Source: Lachnospiraceae bacterium
GTDB taxonomy: Bacteria > Bacillota > Clostridia > Lachnospirales > Lachnospiraceae
Reading direction: 5' to 3'
DNA: 38,728 bases
Assembly: GCA_024698885.1 (NCBI GenBank)
Contig: JAILQQ010000256.1
Span: forward strand, 1 to 38,728
The stretch's first letter is position 1. The number at the start of each line of letters is the position of its first letter. The notes beneath the pieces were generated by a model that did not search any database, had not been told where the DNA came from, and saw only the letters and a program-made list of their open reading frames with translations. The position numbers and the translations under genes were made by a program. Shown here piece by piece: positions 8,530 to 16,729 of the stretch.

Positions 8530-10311
8530 ATGAGTGATTTATCAACTGTCTTGGAAAGTGTCAACACACAAATCTACGGCGTCTGGTTTTTAGCGGGCGC
8601 GGCACTCGTGTTCTGGATGCAGGCAGGCTTTGCCATGGTGGAGTCCGGCTTTGCAAGAGCCAAGAACGCGGGCAACATCCTGATGAAGAACCTGATGGAT
8701 TTCTGCATCGGAACGGTTATGTTTATCCTGATCGGTTTCGGCCTGTTTCTGGGAGAGGATATCCTGGGCGGATTTCTGGGAAAACCCAATTTTGATATTT
8801 TTTCCCATTACGCGGAATTTGACTGGTCAAATTTTGTCTTTAACCTGGTATTCTGCGCAACGACCGCAACGATCGTATCCGGGGCTATGGCGGAACGCAC
8901 GAAGTTTTTATCCTACTGTGTCTATTCTGCCGTGATCTCGGCGCTGATCTACCCCATTGAGGCGCACTGGACCTGGGGCGGCGGGTGGCTGGCCCAGATG
9001 GGCTTTCATGATTTCGCCGGTTCCAACTGCATCCACATGGTGGGCGGCATCTGCGCGCTGATCGGCGCGATCATTGTCGGCCCCCGTATCGGAAAATTTA
9101 CGAAGGGTAAGGACGGCAAGATCGAAAAGATCAACGCCTTCCCGGGACATAACATTCCTCTCGGCGCACTGGGTGTTTTCATCCTTTGGCTTGGCTGGTG
9201 CGGCTTTAACGGCGCTGCCGCCACGGATCTGTCCCAGCTTGGCGCGATCTTTGTGACGACGACAATCGCCCCCTCGGTGGCGACTGTGGTCTGCATGATC
9301 TTTACCTGGGTGAAATACGGAAAGCCAGATGTTTCCATGTGTCTGAACGCTTCTCTGGCGGGTCTTGTGGCTATTACGGCACCCTGTGATACCGTGGATG
9401 CCTTCGGCGCAATCATCGTCGGCGCGGTAGCAGGCGTTCTGGTCGTCTTCGGTGTCTGGTTCCTTGATAATGTGATCCATGTCGACGACCCCGTCGGCGC
9501 GGTGGCGGTCCATATGATGAACGGTATCTGGGGAACGCTTGCGGTAGGTCTTCTGTCCACGAATACGGTACCCGGCTACTGCCTTGCGGACAGAGAAGGC
9601 AATGAGTTAGTGGGTCTGTTCTACGGCGGCGGATTTAAGCTCCTTGGGATACAGTTTGTAGGCATGCTTGCGACGGCTGCCTGGACAACGGTTACGATCA
9701 TCATTGCGTTCCTTATGATCAAGGCTATCTTCGGCCTGCGCGTCAGTGAGGAAGAGGAGATCACAGGCCTGGATATTACGGAACACGGCCTGACCTCCGC
9801 TTATGCGGGCTTCTCCATCATGGACGTGACGGGAATGGAAATGCAGGCTAACGAAAACACGGATCTGGGCGTGCCGGAATTTGAGAATGCATCGCCGGCG
9901 CTGCGCAACGCGGCGGTCCCTGTGGAACAGGCTCCCACGGCGCCGATGTTCGACAGCGGTATGTACAAGGTGGCGATCATCGCGAAGCTTTCCCGCTATG
10001 ACCAGCTGAGAAAGGCTCTTAATGATCTCGGCGTGACCGGCATGACCGTGACCCAGGTAATGGGCTGCGGCATCCAGAAGGGCGCGGGCGAGAAGTACAG
10101 GGGCGTTGAGATCGATGCGACACTGCTGCCTAAGGTAAAGGTTGAGGTAGTGGTCAGCAAGATCCCCGTGAAGTCTATCGTCGAAACGGCGAAAAAGGCG
10201 TTATATACCGGACACATCGGCGACGGAAAGATATTTGTCTATGATGTCCGCAATGTAGTGAAGGTACGTACCGGAGAGGAAGATTACGCGGCTCTCCAGG
10301 ACGTAGAGTAG
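8530..10311 (+). CDS. amt: Ammonium transporter fused to a PII (GlnB/GlnK) domain
   Basis: Residues 1 to about 415 form an Amt channel with many hydrophobic helices; the twin pore histidines are H169 (IHMVGG) and H328 (VHMMNG). After a linker of about 60 residues, residues 478-593 form a PII domain with the T-loop and the KVKVEVVV strand. PII proteins normally block the channel according to ATP/ADP and 2-oxoglutarate; here gate and channel are one polypeptide. The tyrosine uridylylated in enterobacterial PII (RGAEY) is I528 here (RGVEI), so uridylylation control is unlikely. The ATG at 8530 follows GGGAGGAG. The 129-bp gap after gltD contains a small GC-rich hairpin around 8442-8474 and no convincing promoter; cotranscription with gltBD is possible. 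Confidence 0.96.
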   Translation: MSDLSTVLESVNTQIYGVWFLAGAALVFWMQAGFAMVESGFARAKNAGNILMKNLMDFCIGTVMFILIGFGLFLGEDILGGFLGKPNFDIFSHYAEFDWSNFVFNLVFCATTATIVSGAMAERTKFLSYCVYSAVISALIYPIEAHWTWGGGWLAQMGFHDFAGSNCIHMVGGICALIGAIIVGPRIGKFTKGKDGKIEKINAFPGHNIPLGALGVFILWLGWCGFNGAAATDLSQLGAIFVTTTIAPSVATVVCMIFTWVKYGKPDVSMCLNASLAGLVAITAPCDTVDAFGAIIVGAVAGVLVVFGVWFLDNVIHVDDPVGAVAVHMMNGIWGTLAVGLLSTNTVPGYCLADREGNELVGLFYGGGFKLLGIQFVGMLATAAWTTVTIIIAFLMIKAIFGLRVSEEEEITGLDITEHGLTSAYAGFSIMDVTGMEMQANENTDLGVPEFENASPALRNAAVPVEQAPTAPMFDSGMYKVAIIAKLSRYDQLRKALNDLGVTGMTVTQVMGCGIQKGAGEKYRGVEIDATLLPKVKVEVVVSKIPVKSIVETAKKALYTGHIGDGKIFVYDVRNVVKVRTGEEDYAALQDVE

Positions 10312-10327
10312 AGGAAAGGAGGAGAAT

Positions 10328-11437
10328 ATGAGGTATTGTAAGAGGTGTGTGATGCCGGACACGAGGCCCGGTATCCGGTTTGACGAGGAAGGGATCTGTT
10401 CGGCCTGCCGTTCATATGAAGCGCAGAAGACGGTGGACTGGGACAAAAGATGGAAGGAATTTGAGAGCCTCTGTGACAAGTACAGGGGAATGAACGGGGA
10501 TGGCTATGACTGCATGATCGCCGTCAGCGGCGGCAAGGACAGTCATTTCCAGACGGATCTGATGAAGAACCGGCTGGACATGAATCCGATTTTAGTCAGC
10601 GTAGAGGATAATTTCCCCATGACAGACGCCGGCATGCACAATATCAAAAATCTTTCGGAGGAGTTTGGTTGCCCGATCATCAGCCTGAAGCCGGATATCA
10701 AGGCGCAGAAGACGGTGATGCGCCATACCTTTGAGAAGTACGGAAAGCCGACCTGGTTCGTAGACCGGCTGATCTATACCTTCCCGATGATCATGGCCCT
10801 GCGTTTCAATACGCCGTTACTTGTATATGGGGAAAACGTGAGTCATGAATACGGCGGGGTAGAGGATGAGGAAACCTATTCGGCCAGAGCGCAGATCAAT
10901 AACGGCGTGGCCGCCGAGATCGATTTTGACGAGCTCTGCAGCCTGCCGGGGATCGACAGAAAGGTGCTTTCCCTGTTAAAGGCACCGGAACCGGAGGAGA
11001 TCAATAAGCTCGATCCGATCTATGTGTCCTATTTTGTTCCCTGGAACAGTGTGGCAAACTATCAGTTCGCAAAGAAGCACGGCTTCCATGACCTGACCCA
11101 TGAATGGCGCCGGACGGAAGAGGTTCAGGACTTTGACCAGGTGGACAGCAGAGCGTATATGGTACATCCCTGGATGAAATATCCGAAATTCGGACATGCT
11201 TCCGGCACCGATCACGCGTCGCGCCTCGTGCGCTATGGCATCCTGAGCAGAGATGAGGCCGTCGCTCTGGTAAAGGAAAGAGACGGGAATCTGGATCCGC
11301 TTTGCGTAAGGGATTTCTGCGATTTCTGCGGATATACGGAAACCGAGTTCTGGAAGGTCGTTGACAGCTTTTATAATCCGGAGATCTTTGAGCGCAATGA
11401 GCGCAATGAATGGGTGCTGAAGGAGCCTTTGCAGTAG
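10328..11437 (+). CDS. N-acetyl sugar amidotransferase-like ATP-pyrophosphatase (PseA/WbpG type)
   Basis: The 369-residue protein has the N-type ATP-pyrophosphatase loop SGGKDS at 67-72, an N-terminal four-cysteine knuckle (C4, C7, C24, C27) and a second cysteine group near the C-terminus (C326, C331, C334). This pattern, starting RYCKRCVMPDTRP, is typical of the PseA/WbpG/WbuX family, which adenylates a sugar or related substrate and replaces oxygen with ammonia, usually with HisH/HisF-like partners as ammonia source. No surface-polysaccharide genes or HisH/HisF partners are near. It sits 16 bases after the ammonium transporter with GGAGG 5 bases before its ATG, so it is surely co-transcribed and is likely part of ammonium handling. 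The true substrate cannot be read from the sequence. Confidence 0.8.
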   Translation: MRYCKRCVMPDTRPGIRFDEEGICSACRSYEAQKTVDWDKRWKEFESLCDKYRGMNGDGYDCMIAVSGGKDSHFQTDLMKNRLDMNPILVSVEDNFPMTDAGMHNIKNLSEEFGCPIISLKPDIKAQKTVMRHTFEKYGKPTWFVDRLIYTFPMIMALRFNTPLLVYGENVSHEYGGVEDEETYSARAQINNGVAAEIDFDELCSLPGIDRKVLSLLKAPEPEEINKLDPIYVSYFVPWNSVANYQFAKKHGFHDLTHEWRRTEEVQDFDQVDSRAYMVHPWMKYPKFGHASGTDHASRLVRYGILSRDEAVALVKERDGNLDPLCVRDFCDFCGYTETEFWKVVDSFYNPEIFERNERNEWVLKEPLQ

Positions 11438-11467
11438 GTAAAGGGATAGCGGAAAGATGAAAAGGGG

Positions 11468-11491
11468 GAGGGCCGGCGGCCCTCCTTTTTC
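11468..11491 (+). terminator. Rho-independent terminator of the amt operon
   Basis: An 8-bp perfect GC-rich stem GGAGGGCC/GGCCCTCC with a 3-base loop is followed by five T residues. It lies 30 bases after the stop codon of the upstream amidotransferase-like gene and is preceded by an A-run that may extend the stem. Confidence 0.9.
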
Positions 11492-11542
11492 GGCTTCAGA
11501 GCAGCGCACGGTCTGCAGGCAGACCGGCGAAAAAGAGGAAAT

Positions 11543-11568
11543 GATCCGGTCGGAGAACCGACCGGATC
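11543..11568. repeat. Perfect 11-bp hairpin, GATCCGG-type dispersed repeat
   Basis: The arms GATCCGGTCGG and CCGACCGGATC are perfect around an AGAA loop. The 15-bp sequence starting 6 bases earlier (11537-11551, GGAAATGATCCGGTC) recurs exactly at 12099-12113 in the lysR leader, and a related GATCCGGCC unit lies at 12061. This is a small local family of GATCCGG repeats of unknown role. Confidence 0.55.
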
Positions 11569-11600
11569 GGCATGAACAGGTTTATATGGTGACAAAGAGA

Positions 11601-11632
11601 GGGGGCTGCCTGCCTTTGGCAGAACAGCCCCC
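11601..11632 (-). terminator. Probable terminator of the minus-strand small-peptide unit
   Basis: GGGGGCTG (11601-11608) pairs with CAGCCCCC (11625-11632), with an inner TGCC/GGCA stem. On the minus strand the hairpin is followed by TCTCTTTGT, a modest U-rich tail; on the plus strand no T-run follows. It therefore fits as the end of a transcript reading leftward from about 11,969. Confidence 0.45.
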
Positions 11633-11815
11633 ATCCCGCTTAAGTATGTATTGAGATAACTGTTTAGGACAGCCCGAAGCACTTGCTGCTGAGGGCGTAC
11701 CAAAATGTGGGTTTTGCGATGCGGTCCGTCCTTTTGCGAAGCAAAACCTTCCATGACGGGCCGCATATCAGTTCAGAGCCCAGAGGGTTCTGAACTGATA
11801 TGTATTGAGATTTTT
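11633..11815 (-). ncRNA. Structured 3' region downstream of the small peptide, candidate regulatory RNA
   Basis: Between the 24-codon ORF and the probable terminator, the minus strand can form strong hairpins but shows no gene. A perfect 14-bp stem pairs 11764-11777 with 11789-11802. A compound stem pairs ATGCGGTCCGTC (11719 region) with GACGGGCCGCAT ending near 11766, and carries an inner TTTTGC/GCAAAA hairpin. The 13-bp sequence TATGTATTGAGAT (plus strand) occurs at 11645-11657 and 11799-11811, outside the main stems. This resembles a structured untranslated region or a dual-function small RNA; expression is not shown. Confidence 0.3.
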
Positions 11816-11890
11816 TTAGTGGAACGCATGCTCACATTCGATGTAGTATTCCTCTAAGAACTCGGTGATCGCCATAAGTATTTTCTTCAT
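11816..11890 (-). CDS. 24-residue small protein, divergent from lysR
   Basis: A short reading frame runs from ATG at 11890 to TAA at 11816, encoding 24 residues: it begins MKKILMAITEFLEEYY and ends IECEHAFH. AAAAAGGAGG lies 8 bases before the ATG, as strong as any site in this window. The peptide is amphipathic, acidic in the middle and has one cysteine followed by two histidines. It has no signal-peptide cleavage site and no recognised family. It is divergent from a LysR regulator, the usual position of the regulator's main target, and the shared LysR box is about 66 bases upstream of its inferred transcription start. It may be a small regulatory protein, a membrane-surface peptide or the coding part of a dual-function RNA. 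Confidence 0.6.
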   Translation of the reverse strand: MKKILMAITEFLEEYYIECEHAFH

Positions 11891-11975
11891 GATCGTTGCC
11901 TCCTTTTTCTGAATGTTTTTTATTTTTTTTCTCTCAAACTTTTTTGAAATTCTTTTGTTTTCTCTTTCTGGTTAT

Positions 11976-11981
11976 AAGATA
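11976..11981 (-). promoter_or_regulatory. Candidate -10 element of the small-peptide promoter
   Basis: On the minus strand TATCTT (11981 to 11976) would place the transcription start near 11969, leaving a leader of about 79 bases. The -35 region at 12004-11999 reads TTTATT, which is poor. A weak -35 together with a LysR box centred about 66 bases upstream is the usual layout of an activator-dependent LysR target promoter. An overlapping TATAAC at 11976-11971 is an alternative. Confidence 0.35.
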
Positions 11982-12016
11982 GCACAAAGTTTTTTAAAAA
12001 TAAAATACATATATTA

Positions 12017-12045
12017 TTGCAACTATGATACCTTTTTGATATGAT
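12017..12045 (+). promoter_or_regulatory. lysR promoter, overlapped by its own LysR box
   Basis: TTGCAA (12017-12022) and TATGAT (12040-12045) are separated by 17 bases and would start transcription near 12052. The LysR box core at 12028-12042 occupies the spacer and reaches the -10, so binding there should repress lysR. Confidence 0.55.
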
Positions 12046-12049
12046 AAAT
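12023..12049. promoter_or_regulatory. LysR-type binding site in the divergent promoter region
   Basis: The core ATACCTTTTTGATAT (12028-12042) has the T-N11-A form of LysR-family boxes. The 27-base stretch is 21/27 identical to the sequence at 13036-13062 upstream of asnB. Its position suits repression of lysR and activation of the divergent small ORF. Confidence 0.6.
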
Positions 12050-12144
12050 TCGGACCGCATGATCCGGCCTGAAAAGTGGATCGGATCGGCGCGGAAACGG
12101 AAATGATCCGGTCTGAAAAGCAGACTGGCGCAGGGAGGGTTACT

Positions 12145-13035
12145 ATGGATCTGCGTGAAATACGTTATTTTCTGACGGTGGCGGAGGAGCTGAATATTAC
12201 CAGAGCCGCTGAAAAACTGCATATCTCTCAGCCGCCCTTAAGCCGGGCCATTATGGACCTGGAGGAGGAGCTGAACTGCACGCTGATGGTCAGGGGCAAG
12301 CGGAAGATCACCCTTACCCCGGAGGGGCTTGCGCTCAAACGGAGAGGGGCCCAGCTGCTGTCTCTCGCGGAGATGACAAAGGAAGAGATCACCGAAATGG
12401 AAAACGGTATCAACGGTACGCTCTATCTGGGACTGGTTGAGGGCGCGGGACCTTTTCTGGCGGCTGACTGGCTTGCGGGATTCAAACAGCTTTATCCCCG
12501 GGTGAGTTATGAACTGTGGAACGGAAACGCGGACGACCTGACCGACCGGCTGAAGGAAGGGATGATCGAGCTTGCGATCACGATGGAGCCCTTCAACCGG
12601 GAGATCCTGGACGGCTTTCCTGTTAAGGAGGAGCCCTGGGTCGCGATCATTCCCGGCGATCATCCGCTTTCGAAGATCCGCAGGAGGACCATTTCACCGG
12701 CAGAGCTTTCCGACGTTGACCTGATCATCCCCTCGAGACGATCCAGACGTGCGGAGATCGATGAACTGTTCAGGCGCAGCGGTGCGGAACCCGTCTACCG
12801 GGTGATGATCGCGCACTCCTCAAACGCGCTGGAGCTGGCGGCCCACGGCATCGGCATTGCCATTTTCCCGGCGTCTGTGGGCATGGATCTGAGCAATACG
12901 GTAAACGTGACGGTAAAGGAACTGCGTCCGCTCATTAAGGCGACATATCTTTTAGCCTGGGATAAAGAGAAGACGTTAAGCAGTCTGGCGGCAAAGTTCA
13001 TCGAATTTGTCCAAATGTCTTCTGTGACCGAATGA
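12145..13035 (+). CDS. LysR-family transcriptional regulator
   Basis: The 296-residue protein has the family's N-terminal winged helix-turn-helix (LREIRYFLTVAEELN, then ITRAAEKLHISQPPLSRAI, residues about 3-40) followed by a two-lobed effector-binding domain. The ATG at 12145 is preceded by GGGAGGG; a longer in-frame start at 12076 has no ribosome binding site. It lies between a divergent small ORF and asnB, and near-identical LysR boxes sit at both places, so the expected roles are autorepression and control of both neighbours. The effector is unknown; glutamine, asparagine or ammonium status would fit the setting. The upstream leader (about 12052-12144) contains GATCCGG repeats. Confidence 0.93.
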   Translation: MDLREIRYFLTVAEELNITRAAEKLHISQPPLSRAIMDLEEELNCTLMVRGKRKITLTPEGLALKRRGAQLLSLAEMTKEEITEMENGINGTLYLGLVEGAGPFLAADWLAGFKQLYPRVSYELWNGNADDLTDRLKEGMIELAITMEPFNREILDGFPVKEEPWVAIIPGDHPLSKIRRRTISPAELSDVDLIIPSRRSRRAEIDELFRRSGAEPVYRVMIAHSSNALELAAHGIGIAIFPASVGMDLSNTVNVTVKELRPLIKATYLLAWDKEKTLSSLAAKFIEFVQMSSVTE

Positions 13036-13062
13036 TTATCATACCTTTAAGGTATGGTAAAT
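13036..13062. promoter_or_regulatory. LysR-type binding site upstream of asnB
   Basis: The core ATACCTTTAAGGTAT (13041-13055) is a perfect palindrome with T-N11-A spacing. It begins directly after the lysR stop codon. Its centre is about 64 bases before the inferred asnB transcription start, the classic recognition-site position for LysR activators. Confidence 0.7.
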
Positions 13063-13076
13063 GGATATTTATTCAC

Positions 13077-13105
13077 TTGACAGCGAAACAGAATCGTTTT
13101 ATATT
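13077..13105 (+). promoter_or_regulatory. asnB promoter
   Basis: A consensus -35 TTGACA (13077-13082) is followed after 17 bases by a near-consensus -10 TATATT (13100-13105). The start would be near 13112, giving a leader of about 240 bases that contains a terminator hairpin and a palindromic repeat element. Confidence 0.75.
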
Positions 13106-13122
13106 CTTTAGTAATGAGCAAG

Positions 13123-13173
13123 GGCGTTCATTTAAGCTGAGAGGTTTCGGCTTAAGTGAATGCCTCTTTTTTT
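13123..13173 (+). terminator. Terminator hairpin at the start of the asnB leader
   Basis: A 15-bp stem with two G-U pairs joins 13123-13137 and 13150-13164 around a 12-base loop, followed by TC and seven T residues (13167-13173). It lies only about 11 bases after the inferred asnB transcription start, so it could be an attenuator for asnB, the end of a short RNA of about 60 bases, or a terminator for lysR readthrough. Confidence 0.8.
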
Positions 13174-13182
13174 GTTAAGGAG

Positions 13183-13330
13183 CTGTGCAGAAATAACATT
13201 ACAAGATTACGCAGGATTTTTCTTCGAGATCGTTTTGCAAGATGAAGGAGCATAGCGGGCTATGTGACTGAATCTTGCAAGATGAGATCGGAGGAAAAGA
13301 CAAGCAAGATGTAAGGTTATTTCTGCACAG
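13183..13330. repeat. 148-bp imperfect palindrome, MITE-like element in the asnB leader
   Basis: The ends CTGTGCAGAAATAAC (from 13183) and their reverse complement (to 13330) match with one difference over about 20 bases. The centre is CATAGC/GCTATG at 13251-13264, with TTGCAAGAT/ATCTTGCAA arms around it, so the symmetry runs through the whole element. It has no gene. The right end stops 5 bases before the asnB ribosome binding site. It resembles a non-autonomous miniature transposable element or a large dispersed palindrome. Confidence 0.7.
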
Positions 13331-13351
13331 ATCCGAAAGGAGGATAGTGGG

Positions 13352-14950
13352 ATGTGTTCCGTCATGGGTTATTTGGGAGAGCAGTTCTCCTTTGATGCGT
13401 TTAAGGAGGGGCTGTTAAAGACAAAATCAAGGGGGCCGGATGATACCCGGATCGCTTCTCTGACTGATGCCGGGGAAACCATAGGATATCTGGGCTTTAA
13501 CCGCCTGTCCATCATGGGCCTGACGCCTTCGGGCATGCAGCCTTTTCAGTTTGAAGGGAATTATCTTTCCTGTAACGGAGAAATATACGGTTTTCAGGAG
13601 ATCCGAGAAGAGCTGATCGGGAAAGGCTACTCCTTTGAAAGCGACAGCGACTGTGAGATCCTGCTTCCTTTATATAAGGAATACGGTACCGGCATGTTTC
13701 AGATGCTGGATGCCGAGTATGCTCTGATCCTGTATGACGGGAAGAGCAAAAGTCTGATTGCGGCAAGAGACCCGATCGGTATAAGACCTCTATACTACGG
13801 GTATGACATTTTGGGTTCGATCATCTTTGCCAGCGAGCCCAAAAATCTTGCGGGCATGGTTGATAAGATCATGCCATTTCCTCCGGGGCATTACTACGAG
13901 AACGGCGCGTTTCACTGCTACCGCGATATTACCGCAGTAAAGACGGTATGCCGGGATGACCTGGAAACCGTTTGTCAGAATATTCATGACAAGCTGATTG
14001 CGGGTGTCAAAAAACGTCTGGTCTCGGATTCCAGGATCGGCTTCCTGCTGTCAGGAGGTCTGGACTCCTCTCTGGTGTGCGCGATAGCTGCCAGAGAGAG
14101 TAATGTCCCTATACATACCTTTGCTATCGGGATGAAGGCGGATGCCATCGACTTAAAGTACGCAAAGGAAGTGGCGGAATTTATCGACAGTGATCATACA
14201 GAGGTGATTATCACGCCGGAGGATGTCCTTGGGGCGCTTGAAGGTGTGATCCATCTGCTCGGAACCTATGATATTACGACGATCCGGGCCAGCATGGGCA
14301 TGTATCTGGTCTGCAAGGCGATCCATGAACAGACGGATCTCAGAGTGATACTGACAGGAGAGATCTCGGATGAGCTGTTTGGCTATAAATATACCGACTT
14401 TGCCCCAAACGCGGCGGAATTTCAGAAGGAAGCCGTCAAGCGCATTTCCGAGATCCATATGTATGATGTGCTGCGGGCCGACCGCTGCATCTCGGTGAAC
14501 TCTCTGGAGGCCAGGGTACCCTTTGGGGATCTTGACTTTGCGGCGTATGTGATGACTGTCGATCCGGAGCTTAAGCTGAATAAATATAATAAGGGAAAAT
14601 ATCTGCTGCGGCACGCTTTTGAGGCGGATGAGCTCCTGCCGCAGGATATCCTGTTTCGGGAGAAGGCAGCCTTTTCCGATGCGGTAGGACATTCAATGGT
14701 CGATCTGCTGAAGGACAGGGCCGCAGAGCTGTACTCGGATGAGGCTTATGAGGAGAAGCGGAAACAGTACAGCTTTGCGATGCCATTCACGAAGGAATCC
14801 CTGATGTACCGGGAGATCTTCGAAAAATTCTATCCCGGCCAGGCGGAGATGGTGAAGGATTTCTGGATGCCAAACAGGGAGTGGGAGGGCTGCGATGTGA
14901 ACGATCCTTCTGCGCGGGTACTGGCCAATTATGGCAGTAGTGGAGTATAA
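13352..14950 (+). CDS. asnB: Asparagine synthase (glutamine-hydrolysing)
   Basis: AsnB makes asparagine from aspartate, glutamine and ATP through an aspartyl-AMP intermediate. The 532-residue protein has the N-terminal nucleophile Cys2 (MCSVMGYLG; Met removal exposes it), NGEIYGF at 75-81 in the glutaminase domain, and the ATP-pyrophosphatase loop SGGLDSS at 234-240. Length and motifs match the bacterial AsnB family. AAAGGAGG lies 8 bases before the ATG at 13352. Its promoter carries a LysR box, so the adjacent regulator probably controls it. The last codons and stop lie in the first copy of a 27-bp direct repeat whose second copy precedes guaA. Confidence 0.95.
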   Translation: MCSVMGYLGEQFSFDAFKEGLLKTKSRGPDDTRIASLTDAGETIGYLGFNRLSIMGLTPSGMQPFQFEGNYLSCNGEIYGFQEIREELIGKGYSFESDSDCEILLPLYKEYGTGMFQMLDAEYALILYDGKSKSLIAARDPIGIRPLYYGYDILGSIIFASEPKNLAGMVDKIMPFPPGHYYENGAFHCYRDITAVKTVCRDDLETVCQNIHDKLIAGVKKRLVSDSRIGFLLSGGLDSSLVCAIAARESNVPIHTFAIGMKADAIDLKYAKEVAEFIDSDHTEVIITPEDVLGALEGVIHLLGTYDITTIRASMGMYLVCKAIHEQTDLRVILTGEISDELFGYKYTDFAPNAAEFQKEAVKRISEIHMYDVLRADRCISVNSLEARVPFGDLDFAAYVMTVDPELKLNKYNKGKYLLRHAFEADELLPQDILFREKAAFSDAVGHSMVDLLKDRAAELYSDEAYEEKRKQYSFAMPFTKESLMYREIFEKFYPGQAEMVKDFWMPNREWEGCDVNDPSARVLANYGSSGV

Positions 14951-14953
14951 TAT
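14927..14953. repeat. 27-bp direct repeat, left copy (end of asnB)
   Basis: This stretch (AATTATGG to TATAATAT) encodes the last residues and stop codon of asnB and recurs exactly at 15090-15116. After one mismatch, TGA is also shared. The two copies flank an inverted-repeat element. Confidence 0.85.
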
Positions 14954-14955
14954 AT

Positions 14956-15078
14956 GAACCGGGCGAAAAAAATCCGAGGATTTTTTTCGCTGTGTGGCTT
15001 CGCCACATGAAGACAGTTGAAAAAACAGTCCTGCGTGCAAGCCCGCGTCCTGTTTTCTCAACTGTCTTCGCCCGGCTC
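14956..15078. repeat. Inverted-repeat element between asnB and guaA
   Basis: The 12-bp ends match with one difference (14956-14967 with 15067-15078, CCGGGCGAA with TTCGCCCGG). Inside are three further stems: CGAAAAAAATC/GATTTTTTTCG, TGTGGC/GCCACA, and a long GAAGACAGTTGA/TCAACTGTCTTC arm pair. It has no gene and is bracketed by exact 27-bp direct repeats, like an insertion with a duplicated target. One internal arm contains a T7 run and could terminate asnB transcripts. Confidence 0.65.
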
Positions 15079-15089
15079 AGATTGATGCA

Positions 15090-15116
15090 AATTATGGCAG
15101 TAGTGGAGTATAATAT
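15090..15116. repeat. 27-bp direct repeat, right copy (guaA promoter region)
   Basis: This is the exact copy of 14927-14953. It contains TATAAT at 15109-15114, a perfect -10 hexamer, 7 bases before the guaA start codon, and GGAG at 15105-15108. It may supply the guaA promoter or a distant ribosome binding site. Confidence 0.8.
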
Positions 15117-15121
15117 CTGAT

Positions 15122-16669
<1,548 letters not shown>

Positions 16670-16729
16670 TAATAAAAAGCCTGTGGAGCCGCGTAAACGC
16701 TGCATTTCCATGTGGCCATTTCCGCTCCG

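Noticed and set aside
11457-11654. Plus-strand open frame of 65 codons after the terminator
   Set aside because: It is made almost entirely of hairpin-forming repeat sequence (11468-11491, 11543-11568, 11601-11632) with no ribosome binding site.
11371-11766. Minus-strand open frame over the amt operon terminator
   Set aside because: It crosses the terminator and strong hairpins and resembles no protein; the 24-codon frame at 11816-11890 has far better start signals.
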